Below are positions 13,990-20,656 of a DNA stretch of 21,213 nt, one piece after another (the stretch's first letter is position 1; every line of letters starts with the position of its first letter). The notes under the pieces are model-generated. The model was not told the DNA's origin. It saw only the letters and a list, made by a program, of their open reading frames with translations, and did not search any database. Source of the stretch: JAHLMO01 sp038997305 (GTDB taxonomy: Archaea; Aenigmatarchaeota; Aenigmatarchaeia; CG10238-14; SpSt-28); NCBI GenBank assembly GCA_038997305.1, contig JAWAZZ010000010.1:1-21213 (forward strand). The letters run 5' to 3'. A program made the position numbers and the translations under genes.

Positions 13990-14346
13990 TTATTTAGTTC
14001 TTATAAATCTAGATAAAAATATTAAAACTGTGATAGGTAAAATTAGAGAAAACGCATATCCTACAAAAGTTAATATTAAGTTTCCAACTATATCAATAGG
14101 AAAGATATCCGGACTAAAAATTTGAGGAAACACTACTAGGCTTCTTCCTAAAACATATAACCAAAACAAAGATGATACTAGATTTATGAAGCTATTGGTT
14201 AAATTTGTGTCAGTAAAAGAAGCATCCAAAAAATTTCTTAATAGATTAAGGATTTTTGGTATCAAAATTTTTCCAAAAATTATTAGAAAAACTATTTCAG
14301 CTATATTTGCTGACCAAGATGGTAATGGTAAGGAAAAGGGTATCAT
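13990..14346 (-). CDS. Hypothetical membrane protein, 118 residues
   Basis: A hydrophobic protein with three to four predicted membrane spans at about residues 13-33, 50-68, 82-101 and 96-113, and few charges apart from a C-terminal RFIRTK. I recognise no family. It starts 10 bases after the stop of the 147-residue membrane protein on the same strand, and the two probably form one transcript. Its stop faces the endA stop across 19 bases. Size and topology could suit a subunit of a small membrane complex, but nothing in the sequence shows that. Confidence 0.65.
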   Translation of the reverse strand: MIPFSLPLPSWSANIAEIVFLIIFGKILIPKILNLLRNFLDASFTDTNLTNSFINLVSSLFWLYVLGRSLVVFPQIFSPDIFPIDIVGNLILTFVGYAFSLILPITVLIFLSRFIRTK

Positions 14347-14356
14347 ATTTTAATTA

Positions 14357-14800
14357 TTATATCATAGACCACAAATATCTTATCAATGAATACATTATAG
14401 CTATAAAACTCGTAACTCCCAGTATTACGCCAAAGAAATTTACAAAGGGTTGAACTAAAGATAAATATTGAAATATTGTGTCTAAACCTTTTATATTGTA
14501 TAAAAGGTATGCGACCGAAAGCAGAAAACCATATTTATTCAAAGCATTTGAAAATTCGTTATTTCCCAGAAAGGTGAAAGAAAATATCGATAACAGCTTT
14601 ATCCATATCATTAAAATCAAAAAGCTTGTAAATGGTTCCTTAAGAATTTGAATAAACTTACTTATATCGTTTCCCTGAGCTTGTAAAAATGTTTTAATCG
14701 CTATATCGGAAGCTTCAAAAACAGCGTAGAGGAAAGATACTAAAATAACAAGATTTGCAAATCTTTTAAGAAATTCGTAAGTTTGCACATTTTCAAACAT
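14357..14800 (-). CDS. Hypothetical membrane protein, 147 residues
   Basis: A polytopic membrane protein with about four hydrophobic segments (around residues 13-33, 55-76, 88-104 and 117-143), starting MFENVQTYEFLKRFANLVIL. Family not recognised. It is first in a two-gene minus-strand pair with the 118-residue membrane protein (10-base gap), and it is divergent from the 315-residue membrane protein at 14843 across 42 bases of AT-rich promoter sequence. Three adjacent membrane proteins of unknown function suggest a common role, but this is only positional inference. Confidence 0.68.
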   Translation of the reverse strand: MFENVQTYEFLKRFANLVILVSFLYAVFEASDIAIKTFLQAQGNDISKFIQILKEPFTSFLILMIWIKLLSIFSFTFLGNNEFSNALNKYGFLLSVAYLLYNIKGLDTIFQYLSLVQPFVNFFGVILGVTSFIAIMYSLIRYLWSMI

Positions 14801-14842
14801 AATATATTAATAATCATAGGCGTAATTTAAATATATATTTTT

Positions 14843-15790
14843 ATGAGTTATGTCGTTTTTGGTCACGATTTGAGAAAGATTTCTCTTTTATTATTTGCTA
14901 TAGGAATCTTTTTAAACTATTTTACGTCTTTGATAATTCTATTTTCGATTATAGCTGAATTGGTAAACAGTATTTCCCTCTTTCTTGTTGTTTTATTTGG
15001 TAGCATGTTTTTTATAGCTTCTAATCTTATTTTTGTATATCTATCTATAAGGCTGATAAGATATTCAGATAAAATTTTTCACGAAGAAAATTTTCAGAAA
15101 ACCGAATTAAGAAAATTTTTGAAGTTCGTTATGATAGCTAGTATATTAAATTTTGTTGCATTTCTACTTTCTGGAGTTGTGTCGATTGGAATGATTACAG
15201 CAGCTGTTGCTTTAATTCTTCCATACTTTCTAGTTAAAAGAATTTTTGATTTTGGTTTAGATAAAAAAGCTTTAGTGATATTTATAACTATTATTGTTCT
15301 TTTTGTAATTTCTGCAATTGAAATATATATTGGAGCTTCTTCGTCCAAAGTATCTTCAGCGGCACCCTTTTTAGCTCAATTTTCTTTGATGATTGGTAAT
15401 CTATATTTGACTATTCTTTCTCTTACTCTCTTGTTTTTAGCTTTTTATTTTTTCAAATATAAAAAAGCTGATGACAATAATTTTTCTTTTTATTCAAAAA
15501 TTTCCTTTTTAACGTATTTTATAAGTGTTATGTTTAATTCTTTTTACGTTGCATATATTTTGAGTTATAGTAGTATTGCTTGGAAATCTATATTTGGTAT
15601 GTTAGTATTTTCTATAAACGATATTGTCGAAAAAGTAAGTTATTACCTAACTTTAATTGGATTTTTATTAGTTGGCTTTTCAACACTTTTCCCTATCTAT
15701 TATCTCTCTAAACAACTAATAGATAAGATGTTTGGTTTTACCGAAATTTATACAAATACTAATTTTACTCAAAATCAAATTAATAATTAA
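14843..15790 (+). CDS. Hypothetical polytopic membrane protein, 315 residues
   Basis: An integral membrane protein with about eight predicted spans (around residues 13-35, 42-68, 92-112, 113-130, 142-160, 178-203, 217-240 and 260-290), with short charged loops such as RYSDKIFHEENFQKTELRK. The C-terminal ~25 residues are polar and Asn/Thr-rich (FTEIYTNTNFTQNQINN), containing possible N-glycosylation sequons if extracellular. I see no transporter signature. The ATG is preceded at about 25 bases by an AT-rich TATA-like box (AATTTAAATATATA). It diverges from the two-gene membrane pair and converges with the 276-residue gene, whose stop is 8 bases away. Confidence 0.7.
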   Translation: MSYVVFGHDLRKISLLLFAIGIFLNYFTSLIILFSIIAELVNSISLFLVVLFGSMFFIASNLIFVYLSIRLIRYSDKIFHEENFQKTELRKFLKFVMIASILNFVAFLLSGVVSIGMITAAVALILPYFLVKRIFDFGLDKKALVIFITIIVLFVISAIEIYIGASSSKVSSAAPFLAQFSLMIGNLYLTILSLTLLFLAFYFFKYKKADDNNFSFYSKISFLTYFISVMFNSFYVAYILSYSSIAWKSIFGMLVFSINDIVEKVSYYLTLIGFLLVGFSTLFPIYYLSKQLIDKMFGFTEIYTNTNFTQNQINN

Positions 15791-15798
15791 ACATAAAT

Positions 15799-16629
15799 TT
15801 ATTCTAAATCAAAAAACTCTCCTAAAAGTTTTTCCTTATTAATATCTTCAGTTGAAATGAAGAAATCTTTAGAAATGTAAATTCTCCTTCTATCAAAATC
15901 TATTAAAAATTTTAGTCTTTTAGTTTCTTTACCATTAAAAATTGGAACTTCTAAAATATTGTTTTTTAATACTATTGAGTCTTCTTTTATTTTTTCTAAT
16001 CTTTTGTTATAAAATGCCAAATTTACTATTTCTATTACAGAATTTTTTTCTTTTTTGATTTCGCTAGAAACTTCTTCTATTAGGATTTTAAATTTTTTGT
16101 GCAAGTGTTGTAATGATAGCGAAAGAAGTCTAGGAGATATTATGTAAAAATTATCAAGAAATATCAATCCTTCTAAAATTTTCTTTGCTAAGTAAATTTT
16201 TTCTTTAAAATATTCTTTTTCGTTCTGAAGTTCTTCTAAGTTTGGTTTTTCATCTTTCAAGAATATCTTTGAAAAAACTGCTATAGCTTCGTAATGCAGT
16301 AAATTTAATCCTATACCTCTAACTTTTTTTCCTTCCATTTTATTTTCAAAATCTATTACAAAACCGTCAAAATCGTTAATGTTTATGTTTTCTAAGTTTT
16401 CACCATTAGGATCTATTATTAAAAACTTTCCTTTTGGAACTTCATTAAATTTTATTCTATTTTTGATTTCGCTAATGGGAATTCTTGAATATCTAACGAA
16501 AGAACTCAAATGTTTTTCGTTAAAGTTTGTAATATAAATTTCTAAATTTTCGAAGTTTGTTGCATAATAAAGAAATCTTGTTATTACAGCCGCTTCGAAA
16601 GGTTTTGCCGAATTTATCCAAATTTTCAT
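15799..16629 (-). CDS. Hypothetical protein, 276 residues
   Basis: A soluble, mixed alpha/beta protein. The opening (MKIWINSAKPFEAAVITRFL, then NFENLEIYITNFNE and GKFLIIDPNG) reads like a Rossmann-type beta-alpha-beta start and faintly recalls DUF354-type proteins (MKIWID..). The match is too weak to name. The middle, from about residue 105 to 215, is helical and Lys/Glu-rich, and the C-terminus returns to beta strands (RLKFLIDFDRRRIYISKDFF). No signal peptide or membrane span. Codon use matches the core genes. It is transcribed alone, with a 188-base gap before the next gene. No function proposed. Confidence 0.7.
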   Translation of the reverse strand: MKIWINSAKPFEAAVITRFLYYATNFENLEIYITNFNEKHLSSFVRYSRIPISEIKNRIKFNEVPKGKFLIIDPNGENLENININDFDGFVIDFENKMEGKKVRGIGLNLLHYEAIAVFSKIFLKDEKPNLEELQNEKEYFKEKIYLAKKILEGLIFLDNFYIISPRLLSLSLQHLHKKFKILIEEVSSEIKKEKNSVIEIVNLAFYNKRLEKIKEDSIVLKNNILEVPIFNGKETKRLKFLIDFDRRRIYISKDFFISTEDINKEKLLGEFFDLE

Positions 16630-16786
16630 TAAAAAGAGATAGAAAAATAATATTTAATAGTTTTTGAAAGTTGTTAAGATTATTCTTATAGCTTTCTTCT
16701 TACTAATTTAAATATGGATTTGGAAAAGAAGGATGGTTATAAGAAGATAAGTTACATAATAATTCATTAATAGAATCTTAGAAAGA

Positions 16787-16798
16787 TTTTTATAAATA
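16787..16798 (+). promoter_or_regulatory. TATA box of the 206-residue gene
   Basis: TTTTATAAATA centred near 16793 lies 25 bases before ATG 16818 and is preceded by a purine-rich GAAAG that could serve as BRE. This is the clearest archaeal promoter in the window and predicts a leaderless mRNA. The rest of the 16630-16817 gap holds only AT-rich sequence and an 18-codon ORF at 16714 that I do not support. Confidence 0.6.
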
Positions 16799-16817
16799 TT
16801 ACACTGTAATAATTAGT

Positions 16818-17438
16818 ATGGATGTAATGAGTAGAGCCTCCCTAGAGCAAGAAATATACCTAAGAGCATTAACAGGATATGTAGTAGGGCAACATATAGC
16901 AGATGGATATAAAAAAGTAGCAATAATAACATATCCAGATAGAATATGTAGTGCTATGGCTTCTGCGCTAGCTACATCATTAATTGCAAAATTCGGATAT
17001 AAAGAAAACTTTGTTAGAGTATTTACTTACGAAGAGGGAAAAGAAAAAGAATTGGCTAAAAAAGTTAAAGAATTTAACCCTGAGGCTGTATATATATCGT
17101 TTGGAGGAGAGCAAAGGATGAGTTATGTTTCAAAAATAACTAAAGAAGTTTTGAAAGCTTTATTAGAATCTAACTATAAAGAATCTATAATATTTCATGT
17201 AAGAACATTCTTAGCAACAAAGCAATTATCAGAATTACTATCTGATCATACATTAAGAAATTATTTAATGTCAGTAAAAGAGTTAAGAGTATTTACTGCA
17301 GATATTCAAAATAAGAAGTTTTTATTCCACAAAATAAAGATAGAAAATAATAACATTAAATTAGAAAAATTCTCCGAAGCTCAAATAAATGATGAACATA
17401 TATCATTATTGAAAATATCTTTACCACCTCCAGAATAA
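16818..17438 (+). CDS. Hypothetical alpha/beta protein, possibly type I periplasmic-binding-like fold
   Basis: A 206-residue cytosolic protein without signal peptide or membrane span. The sequence alternates strands and helices: GYKKVAIITYPDRICSAMAS, KFGYKENFVRVFTYEEGKEK, KVKEFNPEAVYISFGGEQ, then SIIFHVRTFLAT. This order (KVAII..D, then a helix, then FTYEEGKE...V..FNPEAVYI) resembles the first lobe of type I periplasmic-binding-like ligand domains, which would make it an intracellular sensor or binding protein. The resemblance is weak and the protein is shorter than a full two-lobed domain. The Pro-rich tail is LPPPE. It has its own strong promoter and converges with the 393-residue gene (16-base gap). 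It begins the block of unassigned genes that leads to the CRISPR array. Confidence 0.7.
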   Translation: MDVMSRASLEQEIYLRALTGYVVGQHIADGYKKVAIITYPDRICSAMASALATSLIAKFGYKENFVRVFTYEEGKEKELAKKVKEFNPEAVYISFGGEQRMSYVSKITKEVLKALLESNYKESIIFHVRTFLATKQLSELLSDHTLRNYLMSVKELRVFTADIQNKKFLFHKIKIENNNIKLEKFSEAQINDEHISLLKISLPPPE

Positions 17439-17454
17439 TTTTTTCAAAACTCTT

Positions 17455-18636
17455 TTAAATTCCTTCTCTATTTCTTAAAATTCCTTCTTTTTCTAACTTT
17501 TTTGTAAGTTCTTTTATAGATTCTTCTATTCTCCTCATAAATTCGGGATATTCTGCTTCTATTTCCTTATATGTTTCATCTACAGCTCTATATATTAAAT
17601 CTTCGGGTATTATGTTGAAAAGATTGAATGATCTATTGCTTTTCTCTATGTTTTGATCTTCTTCTCTTATTTTGTCTAATAAATATTTTAGTGTATCTTT
17701 AGTATTGTAACTAGCTATTAATCTTTCAGCAACTTTTATTCCAATCAAATTAGATATAAAATGTATGAAGGAGTAACTATCTCTATCTTTTTCGTCTGGT
17801 GAATAATGAATTAGAGATTGTATTTTATAAAATCTCTTCATTCTTTCGATTTCGTCTTTGAATATTTCAGAAAATGGCTTTTTAGCATATTTACTTGCTG
17901 AATATAGCGTAAGAGCAGAAATAGCCGATAATAGCATAAATGTTAAATCAACTCTTCTATTATTTCCCATATCTGCAACTCGTGATACACTAAATGTATA
18001 TGGAGCTATATAATTTAGAAGAGGTAATAAAACACTTCCTAATGAAAGGTATAATGGATAGGAATCTACTATAGTATGTAGTTCAGAAGGTATTATATAC
18101 ACTTCTATTTTCCCTTCTGAAAACTTTGACACATATGAGAAAGAATCAAAATACGTTCTCTTTCTTTCTTTTCTTATTTTATTGCTCGTTTTTTCATCAG
18201 CGGTAATTTCTTCTACTATTATTCTAGCTCTATACTCAATTCCCCTATTATTTTTAGGTCTATATACAAAATCATATCCACCTTTACTATTCATATCATG
18301 CAAGTATTCCATTTCTATTGGTTTGTCTAACATATGATGTACTTTTTCCTTATCACCGAATAACCTCTTTATAGGTCCTCTTATATCAAATGGACTAGTT
18401 GCAACAGGAAACTCTTTAACATCGTAATGCTTTAATTTGTAAATTCTTGCTCTCTTATCATTTTTTTCTATGTCAACTATCCCTATCTCAAGGTCGATGC
18501 CTTCACTCTTTAGATATTCTCGTAATCCGGAAGAGTTTAACAACTCTTCTAAATCCATTAGAGTAGTTGCTATCGAAGTCTTATAATTTCTATTTCTGTC
18601 AAACCACGAGTTATAGTTACTATTATTTGTGAACAT
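17455..18636 (-). CDS. Hypothetical protein with central hydrophobic segments, 393 residues
   Basis: A protein with three regions. The first ~190 residues are soluble and mixed alpha/beta, with an Asn-rich start (MFTNNSNYNSWFDRN) and a basic stretch NKIRKERKRTYF. Two hydrophobic segments follow at about 193-215 (LYLSLGSVLLPLLNYIAPYT) and 230-250 (LTFMLLSAISALTLYSASKY), probably a membrane hairpin. The C-terminal ~140 residues are helical and highly charged, ending with a likely coiled coil (MRRIEESIKELTKKLEKEGI). No family recognised. It diverges from the 318-residue gene, with a TATA-like box (AAATATATTTATC on the minus strand, 18659-18671) about 25-35 bases before its ATG. Confidence 0.7.
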   Translation of the reverse strand: MFTNNSNYNSWFDRNRNYKTSIATTLMDLEELLNSSGLREYLKSEGIDLEIGIVDIEKNDKRARIYKLKHYDVKEFPVATSPFDIRGPIKRLFGDKEKVHHMLDKPIEMEYLHDMNSKGGYDFVYRPKNNRGIEYRARIIVEEITADEKTSNKIRKERKRTYFDSFSYVSKFSEGKIEVYIIPSELHTIVDSYPLYLSLGSVLLPLLNYIAPYTFSVSRVADMGNNRRVDLTFMLLSAISALTLYSASKYAKKPFSEIFKDEIERMKRFYKIQSLIHYSPDEKDRDSYSFIHFISNLIGIKVAERLIASYNTKDTLKYLLDKIREEDQNIEKSNRSFNLFNIIPEDLIYRAVDETYKEIEAEYPEFMRRIEESIKELTKKLEKEGILRNREGI

Positions 18637-18746
18637 AAAATTAAGCTCGCAAAGTATGATAAATATATTTTATTGGTAAACTTTGATGATAATCTTAAAA
18701 ATAAAAATTTTCCAGCTTTTCAGAGCGCACATAATTCATAGAAACT

Positions 18747-18760
18747 GTATAAGATTTTTT
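18747..18760 (+). promoter_or_regulatory. TATA-like box supporting the 18776 start
   Basis: TGTATAAGATTTTT is centred about 24 bases before ATG 18776. This spacing favours that ATG over the earlier ATG at 18686, whose extra 30 residues are low-complexity. A second AT-rich box at 18661-18672 could instead serve the 18686 start, so the choice is not certain. Confidence 0.45.
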
Positions 18761-18775
18761 CTGTACTATTGTTGT

Positions 18776-19729
18776 ATGTACGAGATGGTGAAAACTTTGG
18801 TAAAATATCTCGAAGATGGGTTATTCGGAAGAAAAGCTATTTATAGCAATACAATTAATGAAAAAGAAGTAAGTCTAGAAGATCTGCTCACGAGATTGTA
18901 TTCTAGAAGAAGATTTCTTGCTACTGCTATAGTTGGTAGTGTTATAGTGGTAGCCAGTTTAATAACTTCTGGAGTAATTCCAACTCCAATTAATTATGTA
19001 AGACTTGATAGATACAGAGGCGAGTTTTTAGGTAAAATAGAAGGAGTTAATAGAAGAGAAAATCAATATACTACGTATGATTTACAATTCGAGAGTGAAA
19101 TACTATACTTACCTACTAATCCTCTAGAAAGAATCTTACCACAACCTGGACCAAAATTTAAGTCTGTAATATCTCCACTATCAGAAAATGGATATTTAAT
19201 ATTAGATAATCTTCTCAGTTTTTCTCGAGAAAACGATTTAGAGTTATGGTTATATGCTAAAGATTTTGTTGTAACTAATGGAGTAGAATTATATGACGCA
19301 GCTAAGGTATCATACATTATGATTACTCAAAAAATTTCGGCGAAAGAACTTTATGAAACATATCTATCTAATCCTAATAGATTAGAGATGATAATAAAAG
19401 AATTTGACCTTACTACAGGAGAGATAAAGGGGATAAATAGTATAACTGGTAAAGGGGTTTCAATATACTTAGATAGTAGATATATTGAAGATATAAAGAA
19501 AATGATGAATTATCGCGACGAACTATCTAAATATGGTAAGATATATGCATTCATAATATATCCAGATAATCAGATGAAGAGGAAACCACTATACGGTCTT
19601 GTAGTTATACCACACGGAATTCCTGAAGTATTTCCGATAATAAAAGAATCTAAATACGTATACTTGGATGACACATACGAATATACGTATACTTATACGA
19701 CTAGAAGATCAAGTTCAGGGTCTAGATGA
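18776..19729 (+). CDS. Membrane-anchored or Tat-exported hypothetical protein
   Basis: About 318 residues from ATG 18776 (an in-frame extension to 18686 is possible). A 40-residue charged N-terminal region is followed by YSRRRFLATAIVGSVIVVAS (residues 42-61) and more hydrophobic sequence to about 68. SRRRFL fits the twin-arginine consensus S-R-R-x-F-L directly before a hydrophobic core, although the n-region is unusually long; a simple N-in membrane anchor is the alternative. The following ~240 residues form a soluble, beta-rich domain (ENQYTTYDLQFESEILYLPT, ELWLYAKDFVVTNGVELYDA, KIYAFIIYPDNQMKRKP). The C-terminus is Tyr/Thr/Ser-rich (YEYTYTYTTRRSSSGSR), looking like an extended tail. No family recognised. 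It is divergent from the 393-residue gene. Confidence 0.7.
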   Translation: MYEMVKTLVKYLEDGLFGRKAIYSNTINEKEVSLEDLLTRLYSRRRFLATAIVGSVIVVASLITSGVIPTPINYVRLDRYRGEFLGKIEGVNRRENQYTTYDLQFESEILYLPTNPLERILPQPGPKFKSVISPLSENGYLILDNLLSFSRENDLELWLYAKDFVVTNGVELYDAAKVSYIMITQKISAKELYETYLSNPNRLEMIIKEFDLTTGEIKGINSITGKGVSIYLDSRYIEDIKKMMNYRDELSKYGKIYAFIIYPDNQMKRKPLYGLVVIPHGIPEVFPIIKESKYVYLDDTYEYTYTYTTRRSSSGSR

Positions 19730-19856
19730 TACTAAGATATTATCATTACAAATTTTTCTAGTAGGAATAGTAACTGATTTCTCTATACTACTAAATATGC
19801 AACACGTTTGCTAATTAATCATATAGCGGTTATTGGAAGAATAAGATAAAAGGTAA

Positions 19857-19870
19857 TATATATATATATA
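19857..19870. repeat. (TA)7 microsatellite
   Basis: Seven TA dinucleotides lie in the 150-base gap between the 318-residue gene and the convergent 208-residue gene. The rest of this gap shows no gene. This is simple sequence that may help transcription stop or arise by slippage. Confidence 0.8.
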
Positions 19871-19879
19871 AAAAATATA

Positions 19880-20506
19880 CTAATCGATAAATGCTGGCCT
19901 TATCTTATCACAATCTAAACTACATTTGAGGTCTTCCTTTTTACTATCTTTTATCCTCACATCTATTTTCTTTAGATCATAATGCCAGGGATGATAACGA
20001 GTCCTTAAGATTTTCTCTATCATATATTTATCCAATTCTGATAGTTCTATTCCTTTTATTCTAAACTCTTCAAATCTCCTGCATAAATATATGTTTGGTC
20101 TTTTCAATCCCTCTGAATCGTATTCTTTTAAAAAGTCTAACCAAAATTTTCCAGGCCTACAATACCATAGATCGGGATCGTACTTTTCCTGACCATAATA
20201 ACGTTTCCAATCTCTCTTTCCCTCTTCTATTTCTTTATGTATTCTACTCTTATATTCTAAATAATTCCTAAAATATCCCTCTCCAGAAGGGTCTAGTTTT
20301 ATATAACCCCATCTTATTCCTTCAGCAACTACATCACCAAATTCTGCAAAATCTCCAAAGCGATATAAAGTATCTGCTTCATAGTTCATTCTCCTATCCA
20401 TGCAATAGAACCATAGAAGTGGTGGATCTTCATTTGGATTAATTTCTTTCCACCTTTTATACATTACATACATTTTCATCCATGCTAAGAGACTTGCATC
20501 CCACAT
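19880..20506 (-). CDS. Hypothetical Trp/Tyr-rich protein, 208 residues
   Basis: A soluble protein unusually rich in Trp and Tyr (WLDFLKEYD, DPDLWYCRPGKFW, YHPWHYDLKK) with high charge and several Cys residues (FYCMDRRM, LWYC, YLCRRF, and a C-terminal LKCSLDCDKIRP). The Cys spacing is not a standard zinc finger, though CSLDC near the end could bind metal. It has no transmembrane span. I do not recognise it; I specifically looked for Cas motifs (RAMP, HD, nuclease, CARF) and saw none. The ATG at 20506 follows an AT-rich promoter-like stretch (20530-20548). It is the nearest gene to the CRISPR array, at its leader-distal side. Confidence 0.65.
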   Translation of the reverse strand: MWDASLLAWMKMYVMYKRWKEINPNEDPPLLWFYCMDRRMNYEADTLYRFGDFAEFGDVVAEGIRWGYIKLDPSGEGYFRNYLEYKSRIHKEIEEGKRDWKRYYGQEKYDPDLWYCRPGKFWLDFLKEYDSEGLKRPNIYLCRRFEEFRIKGIELSELDKYMIEKILRTRYHPWHYDLKKIDVRIKDSKKEDLKCSLDCDKIRPAFID

Positions 20507-20578
20507 AATATAGAAATGAAATATTTAGTAAAATTTAAATTTTTTAAAATACTTCCATAATATTTGCTTAATAGTTAA

Positions 20579-20635
20579 AATTCTGTGGAATCATCTCGGA
20601 TATAAAAATACAAAAACAAATTTCTTCACAGAATT
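20579..20635. repeat. 9-bp inverted repeat between the last gene and the CRISPR array
   Basis: AATTCTGTG (20579-20587) and CACAGAATT (20627-20635) are perfect reverse complements separated by 39 bases. They lie in the AT-rich gap just before the first CRISPR repeat. This could be a hairpin or a protein site. Function unknown. Confidence 0.55.
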
Positions 20636-20656
20636 ATTGAATTGTAATATTTAATT

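Noticed and set aside
16714..16770. 18-codon ORF (MDLEKKDGYKKIS...) preceded by a TATA-like sequence
   Set aside because: Too short and without any recognised feature to support it as a gene.
19880..20506. Cas protein beside the array
   Set aside because: No HD, RAMP glycine-rich loop, DxD nuclease or CARF pattern is visible in the 208-residue protein, and it lies at the leader-distal side.
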